This document shows positions 51,224 to 61,413 of a DNA stretch of 64,000 nt, one piece after another. Location: contig NZ_JAKRGA010000003.1 in the NCBI RefSeq assembly GCF_022347785.1, positions 682,001 to 746,000 of the forward strand, given 5' to 3'. Numbering within the stretch: position 1 is the stretch's first letter; every line of letters begins with the position of its first letter. Under the pieces are notes generated by a model. The model made no database searches. It saw nothing but the letters and a program-made list of their open reading frames with translations, and was not told the origin of the DNA. A program made the position numbers and the translations under genes. Source of the DNA: Psychrobium sp. MM17-31. Its GTDB lineage: Bacteria > Pseudomonadota > Gammaproteobacteria > Enterobacterales > Psychrobiaceae.

Positions 51224-52375
51224 CTAAGAAACAAATACGCGCTCGTTTAGTTGTGCTAGTTGCTCTAACCAACCATCGACAATCACCTTTTTATGAGGCG
51301 CTGGCGATACGCCTGCTGGTAGTTCGCCTGCAAGTAGTGATTCAATCGCGATTGCAACTGTTAATGACACCAAACGTGCCATGGCAGAGCCGCGTTCGTT
51401 GCCGATTTCATCGATGCCGTAAGCTTGCTTGAATACAGTGTTTTCACCGCTAGGATCTTTAACTTCTAGCTCAACTGATAACACTACGCGATCGGCTTCG
51501 CCTTCGTTGTATTGGTATTTGTCCCACAGCTCATCGCTGATGGCTGCAAGTTTCGCCATGCCCTCTTCCCCCGTTAACGTATCAACTTGGGTAAAGAGTT
51601 CATCCCACGCTTGTGCCCAGCCGTTTAGGCGCAGCGTGCCACGCACAAATTGCTGAACGTTCCAGCCGTCATCCATGCCGTATTGACCAACAAATGGCAC
51701 TGAATCACGGTTTGGATAGGCTTGGAAAGTTTCATTAGTGCCATCTGCCAAAGTCACTTGATAGTCTTGCAGCGCTAACCACGGCTTTTCAGTGGTGGCT
51801 TGTTCGCCATTTTCAATCCACTGCGCTGGTGATTTTAATGCTTTTAATACGCCTAGCGGTGACCAAGAGAATTTGTATTTAAAATCGTTAGCAACGCTTG
51901 GGAAACCGCCACAGTATGAGCGGAAGAAGTGCTGGTTGTCTTTGTTAAAATGCGCTGATGATTGGTAGTCTTCAACTAAGGCATGGGCTAGCAGGTGATC
52001 AAGACCCGGATCTAGACCCACTTCATTAACAAAACATAAATCAGCAGCTTTAGCCTTGGCATCTAGCGCCTGCATTTCAGGTGAAATATAGCTGCTTGAT
52101 ACAAAATGCGCGTTGCGGGCTAAACACAGCTCGGCAACTTGTAAATGCATTGTCGCTGGCAGCATAGAAACAACTACATCCCCTGCTGACACCGCTTGCG
52201 TTAGCGCGTCCCAATCAAGTTGTTTCACCGCAACGTCACAGCCCATCGCATCAACGGCTTCTTGAGCCTTTGCCAAAGTTCTGTTCCACAAAATTAATGG
52301 CTGTGGCGATAAAGCGATTTTTTTAATGCCAGGTAGTGACGACAAACCAGCGCCTAACCAATGAATTGTTTTCAT
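51224..52375 (-). CDS. Saccharopine dehydrogenase-family oxidoreductase (glutamate-forming type)
   Basis: This 383-residue cytoplasmic enzyme should oxidise saccharopine to 2-aminoadipate semialdehyde and glutamate. The Rossmann start WLGAGLSS is at 5-12. NRTLAKAQE and VVSMLPATMHLQVAELCL follow, then the conserved FVNEVGLDPGLDHLLA segment (about 114-129) and SYCGGFPS. It lies 32 bases after the second saccharopine dehydrogenase gene, so the two perform the successive steps of the lysine-to-saccharopine-to-semialdehyde path. A terminator follows. The direction of the pathway, breakdown rather than synthesis, is inferred from the divergent neighbour. Confidence 0.87.
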   Translation of the reverse strand: MKTIHWLGAGLSSLPGIKKIALSPQPLILWNRTLAKAQEAVDAMGCDVAVKQLDWDALTQAVSAGDVVVSMLPATMHLQVAELCLARNAHFVSSSYISPEMQALDAKAKAADLCFVNEVGLDPGLDHLLAHALVEDYQSSAHFNKDNQHFFRSYCGGFPSVANDFKYKFSWSPLGVLKALKSPAQWIENGEQATTEKPWLALQDYQVTLADGTNETFQAYPNRDSVPFVGQYGMDDGWNVQQFVRGTLRLNGWAQAWDELFTQVDTLTGEEGMAKLAAISDELWDKYQYNEGEADRVVLSVELEVKDPSGENTVFKQAYGIDEIGNERGSAMARLVSLTVAIAIESLLAGELPAGVSPAPHKKVIVDGWLEQLAQLNERVFVS

Positions 52376-52407
52376 AATCTTCTCTTATTTTTTATTTGTC
52401 TTTTTGC

Positions 52408-53478
52408 TTATGTTAGCTGCTTAAGCTTTTCGTTAAATACGTTGTTTGCGCGCTGCCATACTCCTTGATTCATATCGTTTAATTGCAACAAATGAGGTAG
52501 TAATTGTTCACAGAAATCTTCACTCGATTCCACAGGTAGCAGCGACGGTAAATGATCGATAGCGACTAAATCTAATGGACTTTCGCCATCAATTAAACGT
52601 AACAATGGCTTATCGAAGGTAGTGCAGCGATCGTAAATCGGCAGTGGGTTGTAATCACCGTAAGGATCACAACTGACATCGCAAATAACCGACAGCTGGC
52701 GATTTGCTTGCGTTAACATATCGCTCGTTACAAACGGAGGCAGTGCACTTTGTACGAATATACAATTCACTACAACATCGAACGACAGAATATCTTCAAA
52801 TGGGCCGCCAGCTTTCGTTTCCTCGATATCCCACTCTGTTACATCGACACCAACGCGCTTGGCAAACTCTACAGCGCCTTTACCGCTGCGTCCTTTCGCG
52901 CCAATCACCAACATTTTCGGCGCTGTTTTACTCGCTAACGCGGCTTTAACTTCGTCCACCATTGCCTGTTGGCTAGTGTAAGACGTAAGGGTTCCTAACG
53001 CTTCAACATTGTTAGCATCTTGCGCCGCGTATGCTTTTAAAGCCACACCAGCACCCGCAAAGCCTGCCCAGAAACCAAAGGCAGCAACACGGCGACCGTT
53101 TTCATCGACGAGGTATTCTAAATCAAACAACTGCCCTTTGCCTTCAACAAAACGATTTAATACGTTTTGCCAACCGCTTTGCTCTTTATAGACATGAGCG
53201 AAATGAATATGGCGATGTGACAGCGGCGAGGATAACTCTTCTAATTCTTTTAAGCCGAGGATAATGATGTCGTTATCTTCTAACGACTTCCATTGATGCG
53301 CAGGCGCGATATCACAACCTACTTCGCTAAACTTTTGCGCGCTAATAGCGCTTTGCTCAGACTCTTCAACTGTGACTTTAAAGCCTGCGTCAATCAAGGT
53401 TTTTGCAATATTGGGTGTTAGCGCAATGCGCTCTTCCATAGGTTTAGTTTCAGCCCTTAACCAGATGTGAGTTTGCAT
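52408..53478 (-). CDS. Saccharopine dehydrogenase (NAD+, lysine-forming; Lys1-like)
   Basis: This 356-residue enzyme interconverts lysine plus 2-oxoglutarate and saccharopine. It has the alanine-dehydrogenase-like N-terminal domain (WLRAETKPMEERIALTPN, catalytic Lys near 12), then HVYKEQSGW with the second catalytic residue, FGFWAGFAGA, and a Rossmann domain near 195-225 (VIGAKGRSGKGA). The Lys1 form is typical of fungi and scattered in marine bacteria. It heads a two-gene operon and is divergent from the hydroxylysine kinase/lyase fusion, sharing a 129-base control region. Confidence 0.88.
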   Translation of the reverse strand: MQTHIWLRAETKPMEERIALTPNIAKTLIDAGFKVTVEESEQSAISAQKFSEVGCDIAPAHQWKSLEDNDIIILGLKELEELSSPLSHRHIHFAHVYKEQSGWQNVLNRFVEGKGQLFDLEYLVDENGRRVAAFGFWAGFAGAGVALKAYAAQDANNVEALGTLTSYTSQQAMVDEVKAALASKTAPKMLVIGAKGRSGKGAVEFAKRVGVDVTEWDIEETKAGGPFEDILSFDVVVNCIFVQSALPPFVTSDMLTQANRQLSVICDVSCDPYGDYNPLPIYDRCTTFDKPLLRLIDGESPLDLVAIDHLPSLLPVESSEDFCEQLLPHLLQLNDMNQGVWQRANNVFNEKLKQLT

Positions 53479-53540
53479 AAAATGTCCTGTCAGAAGCGAA
53501 TATGATTAGCCTAAATTGGCTAAATTAATAACAAGAACCG

Positions 53541-53581
53541 TATAGTATACAAAGCAAAATCAACTGTATATAGTATACAAA
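53541..53581. promoter_or_regulatory. Two direct operator-like repeats in the divergent lysine region
   Basis: TATAGTATACAAA occurs at 53541-53553 and 53569-53581, 28 bases apart, each centred on the palindrome GTATAC. GntR-type regulators bind cores of the GT-N2-AC kind. No regulator gene is in the locus, so the binder is unknown. Confidence 0.45.
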
Positions 53582-53607
53582 ATTAATTTCAATCATAAGG
53601 TCGTCTC

Positions 53608-55989
53608 ATGTCGCAAGACATTATTACTAATCCAATTTCTACTCAGCAAATTGTTGAACTTGTTTTAAAACACTACGGATTAGACGTCACAGCCAAACAA
53701 TTACCCGGCTATATCGATTTTAATTTCCTCCTAACCAGCAGCGATGGCATGCGATTTATTCTTAAGATTGCAAATGCCGATGAGCCAATGGCCGAGCTGG
53801 CGATGCAAAATGCATTAATGAATCATTTACAGCATTCTCCATCTGACAGAGCGCCGAATAAAGAAACAACAAGCAGTTGTGACAGTTTCGAAACGCCGCT
53901 GCCGATTAAAACTCGTCAACAGCAAGACATCGTCACCCTATTCGATGAAAATGGCCAGCCTCGCTTTATGCGATTACTGAGTTTTGTTGATGGAGTATTT
54001 TTTGCCAACCACTCAAAGATTGGCGAGCGCCAATATCAGCAACTCGGCGCGATGACTGCTCAGCTTTCAAAACAGACGGCGGGTTTTACTCATCCAAGCG
54101 CCAATCGCTACTTAGATTGGGATCTCAAACAAGCGCCGCACGTTATCGATAGCAAAATTGATTACCTTAAAGACGATACCCAGCGTGCTCAGATTGAAAC
54201 TATTCGCGCCATGCTAGCGCAACAGCTAACGCCATTTGACGAAAAACTGCCGCAAGCAGTTATCCACAACGACATTAACGATTATAATTTGCTGCTCGAT
54301 AGTGCTGAAGAATCAGCGAATATCAGCGGCTTAATTGATTTTGGCGATATGGTACACAGCTACCGTGTTAACGAACTCGCCATTGCCATTACTTATGCGA
54401 TGCTCGACACCGAAGAACCGCTAAACGTCATAAAAACCATTACTCAAAGTTATCACGAGCACAATCCATTGCTGCCAGTGGAATTGTGGGTGCTGTTTCC
54501 ACTTATTTGCGCGCGACTCGCCACCAGCGTATGTAACAGCGCGAAAGCGATTTTAGAAGAGCCAGATAACGACTACCTGCTGATTTCAGCAAAACCAGCA
54601 TGGCGCGCTATCGAAAAATTACTAAGTTTTGATGCTAAAACCATCGGTTTCGAGCTACAGCGTTTGTGTAATATCACACCATTTGCTTCTAATCGTCACG
54701 ATGACATTATCGCCAAGCGCAAAGAAAACCTCTTTCAAACCTTGAGTATTTCATATCAGCAGCCGCTAATTATCGAGCGCGGCCAAGGCCAATATTTACT
54801 CGATGAAAATGATATCGCCTATCTCGATATGGTGAACAACGTGTGTCACGTCGGCCATTGTCACCCGAAAGTGGTTGCCGCAGGCCAAACGCAAATGGCG
54901 ACACTCAACACCAATACCCGTTATTTGCACCAAAACCTAGTGGACTACTCACAAGCACTTCTAGAGACCATGCCCGATGAACTATCGGTGGTGATGTTTG
55001 TAAACTCAGGCAGCGAAGCCAACGAACTGGCGATGCGTTTAATGCAATGCGCCACTGGCTCACAAGAATTGTTAGTGGTGGATGGCGCTTATCACGGCCA
55101 TACCAACAAAGCGATTGAAATTAGCCCATATAAATTTAACGGTCCCGGCGGTGAAGGTGCGGCAGATAATATTCACATAGTGCCAATGCCAGATCCTTAT
55201 CGCGGTGAAATCAAAGGCATGAGTGAAGCGTCAGGCCGTCAATATGCACAATATGCGGTCGATAAAATTAATCACCTCAGCAACAGCGGTAAACAGCTTG
55301 GCGGCTTTATTTGTGAATCGCTGCAAGGTGTTGGCGGCAACTTAATTATGCCAAATGGCTATTTAAAAACTGTTTATCAAGCAGTGCGCGCCGCTGGCGG
55401 CATCTGTATTGCCGATGAAGTACAAGTAGGTTTTGGTCGCGTTGGCAGTCACTGGTGGGCTTTTGAAACTCAAGATGTGGTGCCAGATATCGTCACCCTT
55501 GGTAAACCTATCGGTAACGGCCACCCGTTAGCAGCAGTTGTCACCACCAAAGCCATCGCCGATGCCTTTGTTACTGGCATGGAATACTTTAATACCTTTG
55601 GTGGTAACCCAGTGTCTTGCGCCATTGGCCATGCGGTACTCGACACCATCAAGTCAGAAAACCTACGAGAGAATGCTCTCGATACAGGTAATTATTTCAT
55701 GGCGCAGCTACGAGAGCTTGCTGCGACTCAGCCATTAATCGGCGATGTGCGTGGCCTTGGGTTATTTATTGGCGCTGAATTAGTACTCGATGAGCAATTA
55801 ACGCCAGCGACAGAGCAAGCTAAAGCGCTATGTGAAATATTAAAGCGTCAGCACATTTTACTAAGCCTCGATGGTCCGCATAACAATGTGCTGAAAATCA
55901 AGCCGCCGATTGTGTTTAATCGCGCCAATGTAGATTACTTCGTTAGCCAATTAGACTGCGCCCTTAGCAGTTTAAGTGCACAGGAGTAA
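53608..55989 (+). CDS. Bifunctional hydroxylysine kinase / phosphohydroxylysine lyase-like fusion
   Basis: This 793-residue protein joins an APH-fold kinase (about 1-345) to a class III PLP enzyme (about 375-790). The kinase has LPGYIDFNF, the LKIANADEP strand, MRLLSFVDG, catalytic [12 protein letters not shown] (His220, Asp222, Asn227) and metal-binding IDFGD (Asp244), and most resembles the animal hydroxylysine kinase HYKK. The second half has [17 protein letters not shown] (468-474), [16 protein letters not shown] (Asp603) and PLP-binding Lys633 in LGKPIGNG, like the phospho-lyases PHYKPL and ETNPPL. Together they would convert hydroxylysine to 2-aminoadipate semialdehyde. An ethanolamine kinase/phospho-lyase is the alternative. 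The saccharopine genes opposite favour the lysine reading. The transporter gene starts 3 bases later. Confidence 0.85.
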   Translation: MSQDIITNPISTQQIVELVLKHYGLDVTAKQLPGYIDFNFLLTSSDGMRFILKIANADEPMAELAMQNALMNHLQHSPSDRAPNKETTSSCDSFETPLPIKTRQQQDIVTLFDENGQPRFMRLLSFVDGVFFANHSKIGERQYQQLGAMTAQLSKQTAGFTHPSANRYLDWDLKQAPHVIDSKIDYLKDDTQRAQIETIRAMLAQQLTPFDEKLPQAVIHNDINDYNLLLDSAEESANISGLIDFGDMVHSYRVNELAIAITYAMLDTEEPLNVIKTITQSYHEHNPLLPVELWVLFPLICARLATSVCNSAKAILEEPDNDYLLISAKPAWRAIEKLLSFDAKTIGFELQRLCNITPFASNRHDDIIAKRKENLFQTLSISYQQPLIIERGQGQYLLDENDIAYLDMVNNVCHVGHCHPKVVAAGQTQMATLNTNTRYLHQNLVDYSQALLETMPDELSVVMFVNSGSEANELAMRLMQCATGSQELLVVDGAYHGHTNKAIEISPYKFNGPGGEGAADNIHIVPMPDPYRGEIKGMSEASGRQYAQYAVDKINHLSNSGKQLGGFICESLQGVGGNLIMPNGYLKTVYQAVRAAGGICIADEVQVGFGRVGSHWWAFETQDVVPDIVTLGKPIGNGHPLAAVVTTKAIADAFVTGMEYFNTFGGNPVSCAIGHAVLDTIKSENLRENALDTGNYFMAQLRELAATQPLIGDVRGLGLFIGAELVLDEQLTPATEQAKALCEILKRQHILLSLDGPHNNVLKIKPPIVFNRANVDYFVSQLDCALSSLSAQE

Positions 55990-55992
55990 TTT

Positions 55993-57474
55993 ATGACGAT
56001 AAGCACAGCACCAGCGAAAGATGCGAGCCTATTAGACGCCCTCATCCCTGTTATTTCCTTGGTGCTAATGCTTAGCGCCTCCGTCTATTTGTTTGGCTCT
56101 GATAGCTCATCAGGTGCCAATCAAATCGCCCTCATTCTCGCCGCCTGTATTGCGCTCGCGATTAGCGTGAAGAACGGTCATCAGTGGCAAGCCTTAGAAC
56201 AAGGCATCACCCAATCTATCGCCAGCGCATCGGGCGCATTCCTTATTTTATTTGCCGTTGGCGCATTAATTGGTACGTGGTTACTTAGTGGCACTGTGCC
56301 CAGCATGATTTACTACGGCATGAAGCTCCTTAGCCCGCAATATTTCTATGTCGCTAGCTGTGTACTCTGTGCAGTTGTCGCCTTGAGTATCGGCAGTTCA
56401 TGGACAGTGGCAGGCACCTTGGGCATCGCACTCATTGGCATTGCAGGCGTGCTTAATTTAAGTGTCGAAATTACTGCTGGCGCCATTATTAGTGGCGCTT
56501 ACTTTGGCGATAAAATGTCGCCGCTATCTGACACCACCAATCTCGCGCCAGCAGTGGCAGGCACCGATATTTTTAAACACATCAAGCACATGCTGTGGAC
56601 CACCACGCCAAGCATCTTGATTGCGCTGGTTATTTTTTATGTCATAGGCATCAACGCTGAAATATCTGGCGGTAGTTTAGGGGTTGAGACTACCTTGCAG
56701 TTGTTAGAGCAAAACTACGATGTCGGCGTACATTTATTGTTTCCGCTGTTAGTGGTGTTAGTACTGGCCTATCGCAAAATGCCCGCCTTCCCCACCATTA
56801 TTCTCGGCACCATTGCAGGCGCTATTTGCGCCCTTGTTTTCCAATATGACGCCATTATCAAAGGCGTGAGTGATACAACACTTTTACCCGCTGTTGCGGC
56901 AATTAAAGGTTTATGGATTGCAATGTTCGATGGCTATGTTGCCAATACTGGCGATAAAGATCTCGACGCCCTGCTAAGTCGCGGCGGCATGAGCAGCATT
57001 CTAACCACCATCTGGCTCATTATGTGTGCCATGGCATTTGGCGGCATTATGGAAGTGGGCGGCATGTTAAAACGCTTACTGCAATCAATTCTATCGCTAG
57101 TTAACGGCACAACCAGCTTAGTGTTAACCACACTAGCGACCTGTATTGGCACCAACATCATCACGTCAGATCAATACATTGCGATCGTACTGCCGGGTCG
57201 GATGCTGAAATTGGAATATGAAAAGTATCAACTCGATACAGTGAATTTAAGCCGCGCCATTGAAGATTCTGCCACTATCACCAGCCCACTAGTGCCGTGG
57301 AATACCTGTGGCGCTTACATGGCTGGCGCATTAGGCGTAGCAACTTTTGCGTATCTTCCCTATGCATTTTTCAATTTAATCTGCCCAATTGTCAGTGCAA
57401 TTTACGCCATAAAGCAATTTAAGATGATGCCGCTAGCCCCACAGGATGTAGTTATGGCTGGTAAAACGCATTAA
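55993..57474 (+). CDS. NhaC family Na+/H+ antiporter or amino-acid transporter
   Basis: This 493-residue inner-membrane protein has about 12 hydrophobic segments with the NhaC signatures SSWTVAGTLG, GAIISGAYFGDKMSPLSDTTNLA (here as GAIISGAYFGDKMSPLSD then TTNLA) and SATITSPLVPWNTCGA. NhaC proteins exchange sodium for protons, and some relatives carry organic substrates such as malate, lactate or amines. It starts 3 bases after the kinase/lyase fusion, so it is probably the uptake system or ion balance partner for the amino acid handled there. Its 3' end overlaps a convergent small gene by 23 bases. Confidence 0.9.
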   Translation: MTISTAPAKDASLLDALIPVISLVLMLSASVYLFGSDSSSGANQIALILAACIALAISVKNGHQWQALEQGITQSIASASGAFLILFAVGALIGTWLLSGTVPSMIYYGMKLLSPQYFYVASCVLCAVVALSIGSSWTVAGTLGIALIGIAGVLNLSVEITAGAIISGAYFGDKMSPLSDTTNLAPAVAGTDIFKHIKHMLWTTTPSILIALVIFYVIGINAEISGGSLGVETTLQLLEQNYDVGVHLLFPLLVVLVLAYRKMPAFPTIILGTIAGAICALVFQYDAIIKGVSDTTLLPAVAAIKGLWIAMFDGYVANTGDKDLDALLSRGGMSSILTTIWLIMCAMAFGGIMEVGGMLKRLLQSILSLVNGTTSLVLTTLATCIGTNIITSDQYIAIVLPGRMLKLEYEKYQLDTVNLSRAIEDSATITSPLVPWNTCGAYMAGALGVATFAYLPYAFFNLICPIVSAIYAIKQFKMMPLAPQDVVMAGKTH

Positions 57475-57751
57475 TATCGAAAAACAGCGAGTGCTGAGTG
57501 ACTTTACCCGACAGCCCATCGGTATTTTCTAGCACGAACTCATCGAAGAATTTACCATCGCGTTCGATGAGTCGCTGCTGCACGATGCGATCATGGGGAT
57601 AAACGTCATCAATGTATTGATATTCATGCTCCATCGAATAAGCAATCAGCGGATTGTCAATAGAATGACCAATGATGTTGTTAAGCCAATCATCACCATC
57701 TAACGATGGCTCTAGCACACTTGGTTTTGTAGGAATATTGTCATCACTCAT
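57452..57751 (-). CDS. Small acidic cytoplasmic protein of unknown function
   Basis: The 99-residue product MSDDNIPTKPS... is acidic with no membrane segment or signal. I recognise no family; the EYQYIDDVYPHDRI and ERDGKFFDEFVLENT stretches look like conserved strand-turn elements. A longer frame to 57808 exists, but GGAGAGAG precedes the ATG at 57749-57751. The stop lies within the convergent nhaC end, so both genes must avoid a terminator there. Confidence 0.65.
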   Translation of the reverse strand: MSDDNIPTKPSVLEPSLDGDDWLNNIIGHSIDNPLIAYSMEHEYQYIDDVYPHDRIVQQRLIERDGKFFDEFVLENTDGLSGKVTQHSLFFDINAFYQP

Positions 57752-57806
57752 TGCTCTCTCCTTTGAAAATAGACTTATGACTCTTACTAATAACATTGAC
57801 GCAGCC

Positions 57807-57830
57807 ATAAAAAAAGCAGCCGAAGCTGCT
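57807..57830 (-). terminator. Minus-strand terminator with UUCG tetraloop
   Basis: Read on the minus strand the stem AGCAGC-TTCG-GCTGCT is followed by seven T. It protects the small gene at 57452 from transcripts arriving from the right. Confidence 0.85.
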
Positions 57831-57889
57831 TAGTTCTAATCTGTAAAGTGTTTCGATAGGCTTACGGCACGGACAATTCCCGCCATTTA

Positions 57890-58200
57890 GCGTCTTAAAT
57901 TAGAAATTGACCAATGCAAAAATCAGGGATGATTTTGATTCGTACATTCCCTGTACTCACCTCTTCGAGGTCAGCTAAAGCTGTTAAAGTTTGTTCCAGA
58001 CAAACTTTTGAGTATTTGCCGCAAGCGACTGCATGGATGCAGGAGGTAGAGCAACGCAGGAGCAGTTGCCGAGATGCGGATCAAATACGATATTGAATAG
58101 GCAATTTATGATTTAAGAATCAACGCTAAATCACGGGTCGCCTTTCTTTTGGTTACTTTTCTTTGGCGACGCAAAGAAAAGTAACTGGTGTGCTTTCGCG
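57890..58200. repeat. Dispersed-repeat-like segment with a long hairpin
   Basis: The 510-base gap between genes holds a noncoding segment. It includes ATGGATGCAGGAGGTAGAGC, reminiscent of dispersed repeats in Shewanella-like genomes, and the perfect hairpin GTTACTTTTCTTTG / CAAAGAAAAGTAAC (58152-58185) around GCGACG, preceded by GGTCGCCTTTCTTTTG. Recognition is from memory of similar repeats, so family identity is unproven. The bases from 58200 to 58318 hold nothing recognisable. Confidence 0.5.
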
Positions 58201-58318
58201 AATTTCAATTAAGCATTTACATCTTATAAGCACACCAAACCGTGCTCGAATATTCAAATTTTCATTTAACTAACAATAATTAACCTAAGTTATTTTCTTT
58301 TCAATAAGCTTATTTTGC

Positions 58319-59029
58319 CTATGCAAAATAAGCCTTCTTACGCTCGTTGTAATCTTCAACGACAGCGTTGATTACCGCTGCATCAAATTCACGTAAACCA
58401 CTTAACGCCATTAGTTTTTCGCCACGGCCTACAACCTCATCGCCATCTTTAAAGACAAACTGTAAGATAGCGCGGCCGCGTTTGCCGTTTACTTGTAACT
58501 CGGTGTTCGTTACTTCAAGCGTTGGGTTAGCGATGTCTAAGCGATCTAAATCAATCGACATATTCTCGTAAATCACTAATGGGCGCGCTGGATTAATCAT
58601 CGCGTTTTCTTTTTCCATTAGCGGTACTAAAACGTGTGGGAAAGTATGACCAGAGAATTCTACGTAACGCTGAGCTAGTAATGACGCTAGCTCCGCGTTA
58701 TCGCTTTTTTCACCGTCGCGATTAATCGATAGATACTCTTTCTCACTGCCATCAATTACTTTGATGTTGGCTGCTTCGTTACATGAAAAATCAAGTTCAA
58801 TGCCATCGCTTACCATGCCAGAAAAAGTAAATTGCATTTTCTTGCTCACGCCTAATTTGGCTAGCGCAATTGAGAACAATAAGTCACCTGGAACACAGAA
58901 TTTTTTAGTTTCTACATCATGCAGTGGATTGAAGTCACCCGCGATATCTTTAGCGAAGCTGCTCGCTTGTTCACGCGTAAAAGAAAAAGACGCCCCTGCG
59001 CCTTGATTAAAATACTGATTGATATTCAT
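58319..59029 (-). CDS. DUF3581 family protein
   Basis: This 236-residue cytoplasmic protein belongs to a family conserved in Shewanella, Vibrio and relatives. An N-terminal hotdog/MaoC-like fold is suggested by FAKDIAGDFNPLHD and FCVPGDLLFSIALAKLG, which resemble the active-site region of MaoC dehydratases (D..N..H). The function is not known. It is a single gene. Confidence 0.87.
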   Translation of the reverse strand: MNINQYFNQGAGASFSFTREQASSFAKDIAGDFNPLHDVETKKFCVPGDLLFSIALAKLGVSKKMQFTFSGMVSDGIELDFSCNEAANIKVIDGSEKEYLSINRDGEKSDNAELASLLAQRYVEFSGHTFPHVLVPLMEKENAMINPARPLVIYENMSIDLDRLDIANPTLEVTNTELQVNGKRGRAILQFVFKDGDEVVGRGEKLMALSGLREFDAAVINAVVEDYNERKKAYFA

Positions 59030-59241
59030 ATCTATAAATTGGCCATATAAATTAAAACAAAAGTCAGGCCTCGCATTACGCGCTTAAATATCTAATACCA
59101 ATCAATAAGTGGGAATAAATTTAAGGCAAAAAAAGAGGCACTAAGCCAAGGCAGCTGTACATTCATCGATGTAATTATCGATAAATGCAAACAGTGTCAC
59201 CTTGAAAAGTGCCGCTATTTTAACGTATTAGTTAGGGTGTT

Positions 59242-60621
59242 TTATACACGACGCCAACTGGTAACACCAGCGCTGTCTTCAAGTACAATACCCATTGCTG
59301 TTAGCTCATCACGCGCCGCATCGGCAGCTGCCCAATCTTTGCTAGCACGAGCTTCGTTACGCTTAGTGATAAGTGCTTCGATAATCGCTGTTTCATCGTC
59401 TTCGCCGCCGCCCTGTAAGAAGGCAACAGGATCTGATTGCAGCACACCTAACACGCTACCAAGCTCAATTAAGATAGCCGCTAACTCGCTTGCTTTATCG
59501 CTATCAGTATCTTTAACGCGATTGATTTCTTTCGCCAATTCAAACAACACAGGTAATGCTTCTGGCGTGTTGAAATCATCGTCCATCGCTACTTTGAAGC
59601 GGTTAACGTAATCGTTATCCATATCAACATTCGCCGCTGGCGTTACACCGCGCAGTGCCGTGTATAAACGCTCTAACGCGCTGCGACCTTGATGCAGGTT
59701 ATCTTCTGAGTAGTTCAGCTGACTGCGGTAGTGACCGTTTAGCAAGAAGAAACGAATAGTTTCAGCGTCAAATACTTTTAGCACGTCTTCGATAGTAAAA
59801 AAGTTGCCTAACGACTTAGACATTTTTTCTTTGTTCACCTGTACCATGCCAGAATGCATCCACGTATTCACGTAGTTCGTGCCGTGTGCACAACATGATT
59901 GCGCTACTTCGTTCTCGTGATGTGGGAAAGTTAAATCACTGCCGCCGCCGTGAATATCGAAGGTTTCACCAAGGTGTTTCGCGTTCATCGCCGAACACTC
60001 GATGTGCCAGCCCGGACGACCTTCGCCCCATGGTGATTCCCAGCTTGGCTCTTCTGGTTTAGCCTTCTTCCACAATACGAAATCCATTGGATTACGTTTG
60101 TCTTGAACCACGTCGACACGGGCGCCAAGTTGCAGTGCATCTAAATCTTGACCGCTTAACTTGCCGTAATCATCAAAGCTAGGTACAGAAAACAGCACGT
60201 CGCCATTGTCAGCCACATAAGCGTGCTCTTTGGCAATTAGCTTTTCGATGATTTCGATGATTTCAGGAATGTGAGTCGATACTTTTGGCTCAACATCGGG
60301 TTCAACCATGTTTAGCGACTTGAAGTTACCGTGCATGATCTCGATAAAACGTTCAGTGAGTTCAATAAACGATTCGCCGTTTTCATTGGCACGGGCAATG
60401 ATTTTGTCATCAACATCGGTAATGTTACGCACGTATTTTACTTCGTAACCGCTAAAGCGCAGGTAACGCACAATAGTATCGAAAAACACGTAAGTACGGC
60501 CGTGACCGATGTGACAGTAGTCATAAGTGGTCACTCCACACACATACATGCCAACTTTACCGGGAACAATCGGTTTAAAGACTTCTTTTTGGCGCGTAAG
60601 CGTGTTGTAAATAGATAACAT
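59242..60621 (-). CDS. cysS: Cysteinyl-tRNA synthetase
   Basis: This 459-residue class I synthetase charges tRNA-Cys. The zinc-binding Cys lies in [10 protein letters not shown] near 25, the HIGH motif is [17 protein letters not shown] and HHENEVAQS supply other zinc ligands and KMSKS is at the expected place (about 266-270). An in-frame extension reaches 60648, but AAGGAA sits correctly before the ATG at 60619-60621. It is divergent from ppiB, a usual neighbour in gammaproteobacteria. Confidence 0.97.
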   Translation of the reverse strand: MLSIYNTLTRQKEVFKPIVPGKVGMYVCGVTTYDYCHIGHGRTYVFFDTIVRYLRFSGYEVKYVRNITDVDDKIIARANENGESFIELTERFIEIMHGNFKSLNMVEPDVEPKVSTHIPEIIEIIEKLIAKEHAYVADNGDVLFSVPSFDDYGKLSGQDLDALQLGARVDVVQDKRNPMDFVLWKKAKPEEPSWESPWGEGRPGWHIECSAMNAKHLGETFDIHGGGSDLTFPHHENEVAQSCCAHGTNYVNTWMHSGMVQVNKEKMSKSLGNFFTIEDVLKVFDAETIRFFLLNGHYRSQLNYSEDNLHQGRSALERLYTALRGVTPAANVDMDNDYVNRFKVAMDDDFNTPEALPVLFELAKEINRVKDTDSDKASELAAILIELGSVLGVLQSDPVAFLQGGGEDDETAIIEALITKRNEARASKDWAAADAARDELTAMGIVLEDSAGVTSWRRV

Positions 60622-60833
60622 TGGGAGTGTATTCCTTGAGACTAACAATTAAAGACGGTGAGTTTATCAGTTGCGCCAAAACAGCTCAATACATTGGCGC
60701 ACTGGCGCTTAAAGATTAACGAAAAACCATCACTAACTCGCAATTTAGTTCTAATTTTAAGCCTTTGCTTTGCCATTAGTGCTAAACAAGGTAAAATCGC
60801 GCCAATTCAAACACACTAATACAGGTTAATTTC

Positions 60834-61328
60834 ATGATCTTAATGACCACTAACTTCGGTGATATCAAAATCGAAACATTCGCAGAACAAGCACCAAAAA
60901 CTGTATCAAACTTCGAAAAATACGTTAAAGAAGGTTTCTACGACGGTACTATCTTCCACCGCGTAATCGATGGTTTCATGGTTCAAGGCGGCGGCATGGA
61001 AAGCGGCATGTTAGAAAAAGACACAGTAACTTGTGTTGAAAACGAAGCAAACAACGGTCTTAAAAATGAAATCGGTACGCTAGCAATGGCACGTACTCAA
61101 GATCCTCATTCAGCAAGCTCACAGTTTTTCATCAACGTTAGCAACAACAACTTCCTAGATTTCACTAGCGAGTCTGTGCAAGGTTGGGGTTACTGTGTAT
61201 TCGCTAAAGTTGTTGAAGGTATGGACGTTGTTGACAAGATCAAGAAAGTTGAGACTGGCAACCGTGGTTACCACCAAGACGTTCCATTAGATGAAGTAGT
61301 TATCGAGAAAGTATCTTTCATCGACTAA
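60834..61328 (+). CDS. ppiB: Peptidyl-prolyl cis-trans isomerase B (cyclophilin)
   Basis: This 164-residue cytoplasmic cyclophilin speeds proline isomerisation during folding. Active-site segments [32 protein letters not shown] and [16 protein letters not shown] are all present, and no signal peptide is seen, so it is the cytoplasmic form. AGGTTA lies before the ATG. A terminator follows the stop. Confidence 0.96.
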   Translation: MILMTTNFGDIKIETFAEQAPKTVSNFEKYVKEGFYDGTIFHRVIDGFMVQGGGMESGMLEKDTVTCVENEANNGLKNEIGTLAMARTQDPHSASSQFFINVSNNNFLDFTSESVQGWGYCVFAKVVEGMDVVDKIKKVETGNRGYHQDVPLDEVVIEKVSFID

Positions 61329-61338
61329 TTCGTCATTA

Positions 61339-61365
61339 GGGTTAAGCTTTCGCTTAGCCCTTTTT
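61339..61365 (+). terminator. Terminator of ppiB
   Basis: Stem GGGTTAAGC pairs with GCTTAGCCC around TTTC with one internal mismatch, followed by five T. Confidence 0.85.
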
Positions 61366-61413
61366 GTTTGCACTGCCAATTTTCACAATTACTAAGCAAG
61401 GTTCTTCCGTTCA

